Positions 35,531-44,558 of a stretch of 64,000 nucleotides of DNA are shown here, in pieces. The notes under the pieces are model-generated. The model worked only from the letters and a program-made list of their open reading frames with translations, made no database searches and had not been told where the DNA came from. The first letter of the stretch is position 1. The number at the start of each line of letters is the position of its first letter. Position numbers and translations under genes: made by a program. The stretch is from PFJX01 sp964466195. GTDB taxonomy: Bacteria > Pseudomonadota > Gammaproteobacteria > Burkholderiales > Thiobacillaceae. Location of the stretch: NCBI GenBank assembly GCA_964466195.1, contig CAYXMQ010000011.1, positions 1 through 64,000 of the forward strand. Direction: 5' to 3'.

Positions 35531-36085
35531 ATGACCCGCAAATCTAACCCGCGCCGTATTCCTCATCTAATCCAACGCGGCTTTACCCTGATCGAACTGC
35601 TCATCGTCGTCATCATCCTGGCGATCCTGGCGGCCATCGTGGTGCCGCAATTCGCCTCGACCACCGAAGACACCAAGAACGCATCGCTGGACACCACGCT
35701 GGCCAGCATGCGCGCGGCCATCGACCTGTATTACCAGCAGCACGGCAAGTATCCCAGCGCCGTGGCGGCTACCGGCGGCACCTGTACCGGTGGCGGTGCC
35801 GCCGGCACCGGCGCCATCGACACTGCCCAGGCCTTCATCGACCAGCTCGGCATGTACACCAACGCCGCCGGCCAGGCCTGCTCGACCACGAACAGCGAAT
35901 TCAAGTACGGCCCCTATTTGAAGAAGGCGACGGCGCCGGTCAATCCGGTCACCAACGTTGCCACCGTGGAGGTGGTCACCACCGGCAACCTGAATCTGAC
36001 CGCCACCGGCACCGGCGGCGGCTGGAAGTTCGACAACAAGGTCGGCAAGTTCATCGCCAACGACACCGCTTTGCAGACTCGCTGA
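35531..36085 (+). CDS. mshA: Type IV (MSHA-like) pilin precursor
   Basis: This 184-residue prepilin has a 17-residue leader ending in QRG, cut before FTLIEL with Glu at +5. A hydrophobic helix and a globular domain of about 140 residues follow, with two cysteines (GTCTG, QACST) that may form a disulfide. GGAG precedes ATG 35531. It is the first and best pilin of the cluster, so it is the likely major subunit. A GspG- or MshB-like role cannot be excluded. Confidence 0.85.
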   Translation: MTRKSNPRRIPHLIQRGFTLIELLIVVIILAILAAIVVPQFASTTEDTKNASLDTTLASMRAAIDLYYQQHGKYPSAVAATGGTCTGGGAAGTGAIDTAQAFIDQLGMYTNAAGQACSTTNSEFKYGPYLKKATAPVNPVTNVATVEVVTTGNLNLTATGTGGGWKFDNKVGKFIANDTALQTR

Positions 36086-36147
36086 GCGCCGCCAGCCAGG
36101 CTTGGGAACGGTTGCCACACCGCTCCGAACGCCGGCCGGAGGTCCGT

Positions 36148-36711
36148 ATGAACCGGCAACGCGGCCTCCAACTCCTCGAGTTGATATTGGTGGTCGCCAT
36201 CCTCAGCGTCGTCGCTGCGGTGGCGATACCGCATCTGGCGGCGACCGATCCCGCCAGGCTGGACCGCGCCGCCCAGGAGGTGGCCGACGCGCTGCGCTAC
36301 GCCCGCAGCGAGGCCATTCGCACGGCACAGCCGCACGGCGTGCTGGTCGATCACGACGGCAGCCAGACGAGCTACCAGGACATCGCCGTCTATCGCGTCG
36401 ACACCGCCGCCAGTCCGTTCGGCATTGCCGCCGTGCTGCATCACCCGGTCGACAAACAATCGTATGACCGCCAGGTGGTTGCCGGGCCGGACAGCCGCGG
36501 CATCGCTTTCGCCAACGCCACCGCCCCGTTCAGCTTCGATGCCATCGGGAGCGCGCAGCAGCATCTGCATTTCAATGCCGACGGCGCGCCGGTGCTGCTG
36601 CAGAACGGCACCGCACGGCGACTGCTCAGCGGCGCGGTGACACTGCGCCAGGGCCAGGCGCAGCGCACGGTCCGCGTGCAAGCAGTGACCGGCCAGGTGA
36701 GCGTGGAATGA
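36148..36711 (+). CDS. Minor pilin/pseudopilin, MshC/GspH-like
   Basis: This 187-residue prepilin starts with MNRQRG, cut before LQLLEL. The first residue is Leu instead of Phe, and Glu is kept at +5. The VADALRYARSEAIRTAQPHGV stretch is typical of GspH/FimT proteins. It overlaps the next gene by 4 bases. The start at 36148 is the ATG that gives a normal leader. It probably belongs to the tip or initiation complex of the pilus. Confidence 0.85.
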   Translation: MNRQRGLQLLELILVVAILSVVAAVAIPHLAATDPARLDRAAQEVADALRYARSEAIRTAQPHGVLVDHDGSQTSYQDIAVYRVDTAASPFGIAAVLHHPVDKQSYDRQVVAGPDSRGIAFANATAPFSFDAIGSAQQHLHFNADGAPVLLQNGTARRLLSGAVTLRQGQAQRTVRVQAVTGQVSVE

Positions 36712-37142
36712 CGCCGCAACGCCGGCAAGCCGGCCTCTCCTACATCGAGGTGCTGGTCGCCGGCACGCTGATCGCCCTGCTGTTGGCGCCGGCCCTGCAG
36801 GCGCTCAACAGCGGCCTGCAAAGCACTTCGGTGCAGTCCGGCCTGGCGGAGGAACAGGCCCAGCTGAACGGCAAGCTCGCCGACCTGCTCGCGCTGCCCT
36901 TCTCCGCTTTGGACGCCGCCGCGCTGGCCGCCGGCGGCCAGAGCAATCCCAGTGCACTGTCGGACACGGTTACGCTGTCCGACGGGCGCAGCCTCAGTCG
37001 GCAGGTGTTTTTGTCGCGTTACGACGGCGACAACGCCGACGCCGACAACAACCCGTTCACCGGCGCCGACGCCGGCCTGCTCTGGCTGCGCGTGAGCCTG
37101 GCCGGCACCGCTTTGAGCGCGGAAACCCTGACCATGCAATGA
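36708..37142 (+). CDS. Minor pilin/pseudopilin, MshD/GspI-like
   Basis: This 144-residue prepilin has leader MTPQRRQAG, cut before LSYIEV (Glu at +5), and a hydrophobic helix of about 20 residues. The short soluble part resembles PilV/GspI types. It overlaps both neighbours by 4 bases (ATGA-type), showing a fixed pilin set H-I-J-K. The mature domain contains a short Asp-rich stretch (YDGDNADADNN), a small echo of the large insert in the next protein. Confidence 0.85.
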   Translation: MTPQRRQAGLSYIEVLVAGTLIALLLAPALQALNSGLQSTSVQSGLAEEQAQLNGKLADLLALPFSALDAAALAAGGQSNPSALSDTVTLSDGRSLSRQVFLSRYDGDNADADNNPFTGADAGLLWLRVSLAGTALSAETLTMQ

Positions 37143-38053
37143 AGCAAACCGGTTACACCCTGGTCGAACTGCTGCTCGCCCTGGTTCTCGCCGGCCTGCT
37201 CATGGCCGGCCTGGCCGGCGTGACCGGCAGCGCGCTGCAAACCAGCGACGCGGCGCGCGAGCGGCTGGAGCTGAACCGGCAGGGCCAGTTCGCGCTGGCC
37301 CGCATCGCCCGCCTGCTGACCCGCTCGCCCGGTCTGGCGCTGCCGCTGGCCGACAACCCGGCGACACTGCAGAGCGAAAACATCCACAGCGTGCTGGCCT
37401 TCCTGCTGCCGCGCGACATCGACCAGAACGGAGACGGCCAGCCCGACGCCGACAACGACGGCGACGGCCGCTTTGACGAGGATCTGCCCGGCGACATGAA
37501 CAACGATGGCCAGCCGGGCATCGCCGGCATCGACGACAACCTCAACGGCACGCTCGACAGCGGCGCAGCCAGTGACGACGACGAGAGCGGCAGCAGCGAC
37601 GAAGACCCGTGCGACGGTGTGGACAACGACAACGACGGCAGCATCGACGAAGACTGCGGCGGCGACATGAACGGCGACGCTCTGCCCGGGCGGGCCGCGG
37701 TGGACGACAACGCCGACGGTATCGTCGATAACGGCGGCGTTGGCCTGCCGCTGGACGACGACGAGGACGGCAACAACGACGAGGACTGGCAGGACACGGT
37801 GGTGTTCTATCTCGAAGCCGGCGCGCTGAAGGAACGCATGCCGGTGCCGTGGGACGCCAACAACGACGGCAAGGTGGACGGCAAGGATACGGTCACGTCC
37901 GTACTCGCCAACAACGTCAGCCAGTTCCGCATCGAACGCCTTCCGCGCGAAAACGGGCGCGCCCAGGTGGTGGAAATCAGCCTGACCCTGACCGGCGCCA
38001 AGGGCGCTACGGTCACGTTGAAAACCCGGCTGCGAGTGGGCGGAGCGCTGTGA
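37139..38053 (+). CDS. Minor pilin, MshO/GspJ-like, with a large Asp-rich calcium-binding-type insert
   Basis: This 304-residue prepilin has the five-residue leader MKQTG, then YTLVEL. The normal GspJ-like fold is interrupted at residues 93-218 by an insert of repeated DxNxDGxxDxD loops (for example DQNGDGQPDADNDGDG and DGVDNDNDGSIDED), with a further loop at 239-250 (DANNDGKVDGKD). These resemble thrombospondin type 3 or dockerin calcium loops. Two Cys (158 and 173) bracket one repeat. A calcium-dependent tip structure is the simplest reading. It overlaps the next gene by 4 bases. Confidence 0.85.
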   Translation: MKQTGYTLVELLLALVLAGLLMAGLAGVTGSALQTSDAARERLELNRQGQFALARIARLLTRSPGLALPLADNPATLQSENIHSVLAFLLPRDIDQNGDGQPDADNDGDGRFDEDLPGDMNNDGQPGIAGIDDNLNGTLDSGAASDDDESGSSDEDPCDGVDNDNDGSIDEDCGGDMNGDALPGRAAVDDNADGIVDNGGVGLPLDDDEDGNNDEDWQDTVVFYLEAGALKERMPVPWDANNDGKVDGKDTVTSVLANNVSQFRIERLPRENGRAQVVEISLTLTGAKGATVTLKTRLRVGGAL

Positions 38054-40824
38054 GCAAAGCGCCGGCGGCCACGCTCCGCGCCCCCCTCTTGTTCAATGGG
38101 AGGCCAGCCCTGCGCGCCACGCGATGCCTCGCGCAACGCGGCTTCATCCTGCTGCCGGTGATGTTCGCGATCAGCCTGATCGCCGCTTTGGCCTTCCTGC
38201 TCAGCCGCGCCGGCCCCATGGCGCTGCAGCTGGCGGCGGGTGACAGCCAGGCGCAACTGGCCCAGCGCGTGCTGCAAGCCGGCATGCAGCACGCCATCTG
38301 GCGCGCCAACCATTCGGCCTGCAGCGGCTACGCGCTGGCCAGCACGCCGTTCGGCGCGCACAGTTACAGCGCCGCGTTCAGCGCCGGCAGTGGTTCGCCG
38401 GTGGACATCACGGTCACCGCCAGCCTGGCCGATGGCACGACGCGCAGCCTGATCCGGCGCAACGTCGCCATCCAGCAAAACACGATCAGCGTGGCTCTGG
38501 TGGCCGCAGAAGACGCCGAAATACGCGAAGACGATGCAGACAAGAACCGTGCCGGTGACGGTGTCTTCGATGTAGCCACCAACAAACCGAGCAAGGATCG
38601 GCGCGGCATACTGCGTTTCGATCTGACCGGCATCCCGCTCGGCGCCCGCATCGTCTCCGCCGAGTTGACTTTGATGTTGAAGGTCAGCAGCGGCAGCGCC
38701 GTGCCCATGGCCGTGCGCCGGCTAAGACAAGACTGGAAGCATCTCGAAGTCACCTGGAACGAGCGCCAAAACGGCGCCTACTGGACCCAGGCCGGCGGCG
38801 ATCCGGAGCTGACCACTGTCAGCCGCGCCAGCGTCGGGCCGGCCAAAGACACCCGCTACAGCTGGGATGTGACCGACATGGTCGCCGCCTGGGTGGCGGG
38901 TGATTACGCCAACAACGGCCTGCTGGTGGCCGGCGCGGACCTCACCGCCAGCGAAGAGTTCTACAGCCGGGAGGAGAACGATGCCGCGCGCCGGCCTCAA
39001 CTCAATGTCACCTACGCCTGCGACTGCGGCACGGTCTGCGTTGCACCACAGGGCGCCGGTAAAGTGCTGCTGGTCGGCAATGCCGCCAGCCCGGACAACA
39101 ACGACCCATACAAGAAAACCCTGTTCGAGTCCTGGGGCTATACGGTGACCTACCTCGACGACAGCGCCAACCAGGCCGCGTTCGACAGCGCCCTGGCCGG
39201 CAACGACGTGGCCTACGTGTCCGAGAGCGTCACCGCCGATCTGGCCGCCAAACTGCTGTCCACCGTCAAGGGCGTGGTGTATGAGGAGGGCGCCCAGAAC
39301 AGCGTACTGGGCATGGCCACCGGCTACGCCCAGACGGTGGGCGCCAACCTCACGATCGTCGACGCCAGCCACCCGATCACGCAGGGCTTCGCCACCGCTT
39401 CCGTCGCGATCTACCGCCATGCCATGGAGGGCCTGCGCGCCGCCGGCAGTGTCGCCGCCGGCGCCCAGGTTCTCGGCAGGTGGGGCGCCGATGCCGGCCT
39501 GGCGGTCTTGGACAAGGGCGTCGCCCTGGTTGGCGGCGGCGTAGCGGCGGGACGCCGCGTCATGCTGCCATTGGGCCGGGACGGCAAGTTCAACCCCGCC
39601 AACCTGAATAACAGCGGCCGCCTGCTCGTACAGCGGGCCCTGTCCTGGGCCGGGCAGACCCTGGTCGACCCGCTCAGCCTCGGCCTGCTGGCGCACTGGA
39701 AGCTGGATGACGGCAGCGGCAACAAGGCGCTGGATTCAGTCGGCAGCCATGACGGCGACCTGAAAAACGGCCCGGTCTGGGGTAGCGGTCAACTGAACGG
39801 CGCGCTGAACTTCGACGGCATCAACGATTATGTCGAAGTCAAGCACGACGCCGCCTTGTCCCTGACCGGCGATTTCACCTTCGGCGCCTGGATCAAGCCG
39901 ACCAGTCTGAGCGGCTTCAACGTCATCCTCGCCAAAGGCCTCTCCAGCAGCAACATGAATTACTACTTCGCCACGAACAACGCCACGTTCAGGCTGGAGT
40001 ATTCCGCCGACGCGGGCACGCCGTTCAAGGCCAGCAGCGGCAGCCTGAGCCTGCAGACCCACACCTGGCAGCATGCCGCGGTCAGCTACGACTCGGTCGC
40101 CAAGCAGGTGGCGTTCTACCTGAACGGCGCCGAAGTCGGCCGCGTCGCGGCCAGCGCAACGCTGCCGTTGGCCAACAGCAATGCACTCACCCTCGGCCAC
40201 GGCCCCTACGGCAATTCCGAAGACTGGTCCGGCGGCCTGGATGACATTCGCCTCTACGGCCGCGTACTGAACGGCGCCGAAATCATGCAACTGGCCGCCC
40301 CGCCGAACGGCGGGCCCGGCGGCGCCTGCGGCGGCACGCTGCGCGACGAGTTCAACAGCATCAGCTATGCCGGCAGCAACGGCAGCCTGCCCTGGGCCAC
40401 CGACTGGCAGGAGGTGAACGAAAGCGACGGCCCCTTCAGCGGCGACGAGATCGTCGCTACCGACCTGAGCAACTATCAGCTGCGCGTGCAGGACAACGAC
40501 GGCGGCGGTGAAGGCGTCATGCGCCAGGCCGATCTGTCCGCCTACACAGTTGCAACATTGAGCTTCGACTACCGTCGCATCGGCCTGGACGATGCCAACG
40601 ATTTCGTTGCGATACAGGTCTCCAAGGACGGCGGCGCTTGGGTCGAACTGGGCCGTCTGGCCGGCCCCGCCAACGATGTCGGCTATAGCGCCGCCAGTTA
40701 CGATCTCACGCCCTACATCAGCGCCAACGTACGCATCCGATTCGTCGGCTCGGCGACGCTGGGCGGCTCGGATTCGGTCGGCTTCGACAACGTGCAGATC
40801 GCCGTGAGCGGCTGTGCGCCGTGA
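38050..40824 (+). CDS. Giant pilin-anchored multidomain tip protein (MshP/MshQ-like fusion)
   Basis: This 924-residue protein starts at a GTG overlapping the previous stop. A class III-type signal is cut after RG at residues 30-31, before FILLP, with Pro at +5 in place of Glu, as expected only for GspK- or MshP-like tip subunits. Downstream are a DNRLRE/CBM96-like domain (about 146-325), a GATase-like alpha/beta domain (about 337-535), a LamG/concanavalin-like domain (about 541-750) and a C-terminal jelly-roll-like domain (763-922). The LamG part recalls MshQ. It is probably an adhesin or surface-binding tip; the domain names rest on pattern recognition. Confidence 0.82.
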   Translation: MSKAPAATLRAPLLFNGRPALRATRCLAQRGFILLPVMFAISLIAALAFLLSRAGPMALQLAAGDSQAQLAQRVLQAGMQHAIWRANHSACSGYALASTPFGAHSYSAAFSAGSGSPVDITVTASLADGTTRSLIRRNVAIQQNTISVALVAAEDAEIREDDADKNRAGDGVFDVATNKPSKDRRGILRFDLTGIPLGARIVSAELTLMLKVSSGSAVPMAVRRLRQDWKHLEVTWNERQNGAYWTQAGGDPELTTVSRASVGPAKDTRYSWDVTDMVAAWVAGDYANNGLLVAGADLTASEEFYSREENDAARRPQLNVTYACDCGTVCVAPQGAGKVLLVGNAASPDNNDPYKKTLFESWGYTVTYLDDSANQAAFDSALAGNDVAYVSESVTADLAAKLLSTVKGVVYEEGAQNSVLGMATGYAQTVGANLTIVDASHPITQGFATASVAIYRHAMEGLRAAGSVAAGAQVLGRWGADAGLAVLDKGVALVGGGVAAGRRVMLPLGRDGKFNPANLNNSGRLLVQRALSWAGQTLVDPLSLGLLAHWKLDDGSGNKALDSVGSHDGDLKNGPVWGSGQLNGALNFDGINDYVEVKHDAALSLTGDFTFGAWIKPTSLSGFNVILAKGLSSSNMNYYFATNNATFRLEYSADAGTPFKASSGSLSLQTHTWQHAAVSYDSVAKQVAFYLNGAEVGRVAASATLPLANSNALTLGHGPYGNSEDWSGGLDDIRLYGRVLNGAEIMQLAAPPNGGPGGACGGTLRDEFNSISYAGSNGSLPWATDWQEVNESDGPFSGDEIVATDLSNYQLRVQDNDGGGEGVMRQADLSAYTVATLSFDYRRIGLDDANDFVAIQVSKDGGAWVELGRLAGPANDVGYSAASYDLTPYISANVRIRFVGSATLGGSDSVGFDNVQIAVSGCAP

Positions 40825-40884
40825 TCGGGCCGATCCGGCCGCATCGGCTAGAATCGCTGAAAAAGGAAACTGGAGGACACGCAC

Positions 40885-41715
40885 TTGACCCTGGCTGAAC
40901 TGATATCCAGCACGACGCAGCTGTACTCCATGCCGGACGTCTATTTCCGGGTCAAGGCGCTGGTGGACGACCCCGATGCCGGCATGGCCGATCTGGCCAA
41001 AGTGATCGGCGCCGACCCCGGCTTGACCGCGCGCCTGCTGAAACTGGCCAACAGCGCGTATTTCGGTATGCCCGCGAGAGTCGATAGCGTCGCCAAAGCG
41101 GTCAACCTGCTCGGCATGCAACAGGTGCATGACCTGGTGCTGGCCACCAGCGTCACCCAGACCTTCGCGCAGGTTCCCAGCCTGGCCATGGACATGCAGT
41201 TGTTCTGGCGGCGCAGCCTGCATGCCGGCGTACTGGCGCGGCAACTCGCCGTCGCCTGCAACATGCTCGACGGCGAACGTTTGTTCGTGGCCGGCTTGCT
41301 ACACGATATCGGCCATCTGCTGATGTATCAGGCCGCGCCTGCGCAGGCCCTGGCGGCGCAGGTGCAAGCCAAGCGAGACGAGATGGCGCTGTTCCGCGTC
41401 GAGCGCGCCCTGCTCGGCTTCGACTACGCCCAAGCCGGCGCCGCCCTGATGCGCAGCTGGAACCTGCCGCTGGCGCTGCAAGAAGCGGTCGAGCTGCATC
41501 CCGAACCGGCACGGGCGGAAAGTTTTCCGAGAGAGACCAGCTTGCTGCACATCGCCGCCCGCCTGGCTGATCACGCCCTGCCCGGCGGCGCAAACGAAGC
41601 AGGCATCGACCCCGTCGTCTGGAATGTCCTCGGCCTGGAGCCGTCCGCTCTGGCATCCATTCAGGATGAAGCGAAAAGCCAGCTCGCCCTGGTGACCAGC
41701 CTGATCATGTCTTGA
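40885..41715 (+). CDS. HDOD domain signalling protein
   Basis: This 276-residue HDOD protein carries a TTG start, supported by GGAGG 8 bases upstream. Family pattern: LAKVIGADPGLTARLLKLANSAYFG, then a KAVNLLGMQQVHDLVLATS segment, and LLHDIGHLLMYQ with an HD-like pair. HDOD proteins act in signalling without known enzymatic activity. It sits inside the pilus operon between the tip protein gene (60-base gap) and the mshI-like gene. A regulatory role is likely from position. Confidence 0.9.
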   Translation: MTLAELISSTTQLYSMPDVYFRVKALVDDPDAGMADLAKVIGADPGLTARLLKLANSAYFGMPARVDSVAKAVNLLGMQQVHDLVLATSVTQTFAQVPSLAMDMQLFWRRSLHAGVLARQLAVACNMLDGERLFVAGLLHDIGHLLMYQAAPAQALAAQVQAKRDEMALFRVERALLGFDYAQAGAALMRSWNLPLALQEAVELHPEPARAESFPRETSLLHIAARLADHALPGGANEAGIDPVVWNVLGLEPSALASIQDEAKSQLALVTSLIMS

Positions 41716-41824
41716 GGATCGGGCGCGGCAAACCGTTATTCAAGTTCGGCCTACGCCTGCCGTAAAGAACCCATCCCGAATGCCCGTCTTGCTTTAAAGC
41801 CCTTACCGCCTCTTAGTCTCTCCC

Positions 41825-42991
41825 TTGCCGAATACTCGCCCGAATACCCGCCCGATTGCTGTCGACGGCGGCCTCAACCGCATCCCCTTGTTGCAGAACC
41901 TACGACAGTGGGCGCGCGGCATGGCGCAACACGCCCGGCCCAATGCGGGCAGTCGCGCCGGCCCGATCGGCCTGGATATCGGCCATGAATCCCTCAATCT
42001 GATGCAACTGCGCCGTGCGTCGGACGGCCGCATCACGCTCAAGGCCAGCGCCTGTCTGCGCCATGCCGCGGGCCGCGACAGCCTGCTGGCGGAACCAGCC
42101 GCGTTGAAGGCACGGCTGGCCGAGGCCATGCATCGACAAGCCTTCGCCGGCCGCAAAGTGGTGACCGCGCTGCCCGCGCAACAGGTGCGCATCCTGCCGG
42201 TGCATTACGACACCAGCGGCGGCCGCAGCGACGCGGCCGCCATCACCCAGGTGCTGCGCGAACGCCTGGGCAAGGATCTGTCTGCTTATGTCATCGACTT
42301 CATGCCGGTGCGCGGCGAAGCCGATGCCAACGAGCGGCTCGCGCTGGCGGCCGTGGCCCAGCGCGATGACGTGATCGCGCATCTGGAACTGCTGCGCAAG
42401 GCGGGCCTGGAAGTGCTGGCGCTGGAAATCCGGCCGGCCGCGATTCGTCGCCTGATTACCGCACGGGCGCAGCCGGAAAGCCGCAACAACGAGATCGTGA
42501 TCACCTCCGGCGCGAACGCTTCCTACCTGACCGTGGTCTCCGGCCGCCGTCTGCTGCAGGACATGGAGGTGGCGTTCGGCGAGCAGGCCATGCTGAGCCA
42601 GATCGCCACCGCCTTGCAGGCCTCGCCGGAAGAGGCGCTCTCCCTGGTGCTCCGCTATGGCCTGGGTGCGGGCCGCAGCCAGGCCGATGCAGACGACGTC
42701 GCCGCAACGCTGGTGCAGATCATCAAGCCGCGCTTGCTGCGCCTGGTGGATGAGATCAACCGGGTGCTGATCTACACCGCCTCGGAAACACACGGCGCCT
42801 CGGTCGGCTGCATTCATCTGTTGGGCAGCCTGGCGCGCTGGCCGGGGATCGAAGGCCTGCTGCAATCGATGCTGGAGATTCCGGTACAGATACTGAACGA
42901 CCCGCTCGGCCTGTTCCCCCGCAATGGCGGCGGGCGGGAGCTGGCCATCGCCACCGGATTGGCTTTGCGCGGGATGAACCCCGATGCCTGA
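41825..42991 (+). CDS. mshI: MshI/PilM-like actin-fold assembly protein
   Basis: This 388-residue protein has an actin/FtsA-like fold: IGLDIGHESLNLMQL near residue 50, and a SVGCIHLLGSLARWPGIEGLL phosphate-binding region. It is the cytoplasmic partner of PilN. The TTG at 41825 gives an N-terminal extension of about 45 residues, and an ATG at 41921 is an alternative start. It overlaps the PilN-like gene by 8 bases. In MSHA systems MshI carries this role, and in others PilM. Confidence 0.82.
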   Translation: MPNTRPNTRPIAVDGGLNRIPLLQNLRQWARGMAQHARPNAGSRAGPIGLDIGHESLNLMQLRRASDGRITLKASACLRHAAGRDSLLAEPAALKARLAEAMHRQAFAGRKVVTALPAQQVRILPVHYDTSGGRSDAAAITQVLRERLGKDLSAYVIDFMPVRGEADANERLALAAVAQRDDVIAHLELLRKAGLEVLALEIRPAAIRRLITARAQPESRNNEIVITSGANASYLTVVSGRRLLQDMEVAFGEQAMLSQIATALQASPEEALSLVLRYGLGAGRSQADADDVAATLVQIIKPRLLRLVDEINRVLIYTASETHGASVGCIHLLGSLARWPGIEGLLQSMLEIPVQILNDPLGLFPRNGGGRELAIATGLALRGMNPDA

Positions 42992-43637
42992 CATCGACCT
43001 GATCCCGTCCGATTATCGCCAGCGCCTCGTCCGGCTGCGCCAACTCAAGCTGCATGCGGCGGCCGCCATCTTGCTGGCGGCGGGCTGCGCCAGCGCCTAC
43101 GCCGGCCTGAACTATGCGCGCCGCCAGCTGCAAGTCGAGGTAGACCAGCTGCAACAAGCCAAGGCCGTTACCGAAGTTCAGCGTAACGAGCTGGCCCGCC
43201 TGCAAGCCGAGCATACCCAGTTGTCGGAACGGGCGCGCCTGCAGGCCGGCCTGAGCGGCGGGCTGACCGCGCAACACATGTTCCTGTTGGTGGATCGCGC
43301 CTTGCGCGGCGACGAGGTCTGGTTCACGCGCTGGAACTTTCAGCGTTCCGGCAAACATCACGACCAGCCTGCCGAGGCGGCGGCGAGCGGTTATATTCTG
43401 AGCATGCCGAAAGCCGCCGGTCAGGCCGATGCCAAAGCCTGGCGCATCGACACGCAGATGACCATCCTGGGCCAGGCGCGCGACCATGCGGCGTTATCGG
43501 CCTTTGTCGGACGTCTGATCGCACAGCCGGAGGTCGACACCGCGCAACTGCTCAAAGCCAGCCTGCAAGGCCACCAGGAGCAAGGCGTCATCGAGTTCGA
43601 GCTGATGGTCCGTATCGATATGGCGAACAAGTCATGA
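42984..43637 (+). CDS. PilN-like inner-membrane assembly protein
   Basis: This 217-residue protein starts MPDIDLIPSDYRQR, which resembles the PilN N-terminal motif (INLLP-type) that docks into PilM. It has one membrane helix (about 25-44) and a periplasmic coiled coil and domain. It sits between the PilM- and PilO-like genes, with short overlaps on each side. Together these form the alignment complex bridging ATPase and secretin. Confidence 0.82.
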   Translation: MPDIDLIPSDYRQRLVRLRQLKLHAAAAILLAAGCASAYAGLNYARRQLQVEVDQLQQAKAVTEVQRNELARLQAEHTQLSERARLQAGLSGGLTAQHMFLLVDRALRGDEVWFTRWNFQRSGKHHDQPAEAAASGYILSMPKAAGQADAKAWRIDTQMTILGQARDHAALSAFVGRLIAQPEVDTAQLLKASLQGHQEQGVIEFELMVRIDMANKS

Positions 43638-44191
43638 ACCTGGACACCCTGCTCGCTCGACTCGAACCGCGCCAGTTGCGTCTGTTGCTGTCGGGCGGCT
43701 TGTTGCTCGGCGTGGCGCTGTTCGCCTCGCTGTTATGGCCGCAGATCAAGGACTACCGCGCATTGCGCCAGAGCCATGCCGAACTCAGTCAGGCCAGCAC
43801 CAACCGGGCCGAACTGGCGCAACAATTGGCCGCCCTGCGCGCTCAGATCGGCCAGATGCAGCACCGTTTGCACGGCGGCATGGGCGATTTGCCGCTGAAA
43901 CAAGTCGAATCACACGTCATCGGCCTGTTGCAGCGCCTTTGCTGGCGCCACCGGCTTGAATTGACCAGCGTCACGCCGCTGCCCGGCGAGACGGTAAGCG
44001 TCTTCCGCGAAACGGTGCTCGATCTGGAGGTGCGCGGCGATTACCTGGATTTCTTCAACCTGCTACGCGACATGCAGGATGAACTCGGCTTCCTGGTCGT
44101 AAAGCAGTATGAAATCACGCCGATCGATCCGGAGCAGACGCGACTTGCCGTGAAGTTCCAGATCGTCGCCTACCGCAGCGCCGCCTCATGA
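43634..44191 (+). CDS. mshJ: PilO/MshJ-like inner-membrane assembly protein
   Basis: This 185-residue protein has a single helix (about 16-36, LRLLLSGGLLLGVALFASLLW), a coiled coil (40-75) and a small periplasmic domain with a TLDLEVRGDYLDFFNLLRD-like core. That is the PilO/MshJ architecture. It overlaps genes on both sides by 4 bases. It partners the PilN-like protein. Confidence 0.82.
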   Translation: MNLDTLLARLEPRQLRLLLSGGLLLGVALFASLLWPQIKDYRALRQSHAELSQASTNRAELAQQLAALRAQIGQMQHRLHGGMGDLPLKQVESHVIGLLQRLCWRHRLELTSVTPLPGETVSVFRETVLDLEVRGDYLDFFNLLRDMQDELGFLVVKQYEITPIDPEQTRLAVKFQIVAYRSAAS

Positions 44192-44544
44192 CGCCGTCGC
44201 AAGCCCTCCTGGCGGCCGCCTTGTCGGCGCTGACGCTGTCGCAATCGGCCCTGGCAGTCGAAGCGGCCGCGCAACCGCTGCACAATCCGTTCAAACGCCC
44301 GGTCCCGGCCGGCTTCGCTCGCGCCGCCCAGGACGCGGCGGCGACGCCGCATGTCGAAGCGTCGCCGCCTCGCCTGGAGTTGAAGGCGATCGTGCTGGCG
44401 GGTCCGAACACGATAGTCAAAATCAACCAGCAGTTCCTCAGTATCGGCGAGCTGATCGAGGGTTACCGCCTGGTTTCGGTGCAGGGCACCCGGGCTGTAC
44501 TGGTCAAGGACGGCAAAGAGCTGATCTTGGACATGGAAAACTAG
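44188..44544 (+). CDS. mshK: PilP/MshK-like periplasmic linker protein
   Basis: This 118-residue protein has a signal peptide ending ALA near residue 23, then NPFKRP, a motif seen at the start of PilP/MshK. The small C-terminal domain (about 60-118) has the HR-like beta pattern of GspC/PilP. It should link the inner membrane complex to the secretin. The family is short and divergent, so the call relies partly on its place between mshJ and the secretin gene. Confidence 0.78.
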   Translation: MTPSQALLAAALSALTLSQSALAVEAAAQPLHNPFKRPVPAGFARAAQDAAATPHVEASPPRLELKAIVLAGPNTIVKINQQFLSIGELIEGYRLVSVQGTRAVLVKDGKELILDMEN

Positions 44545-44558
44545 GATAGAACGCACAT

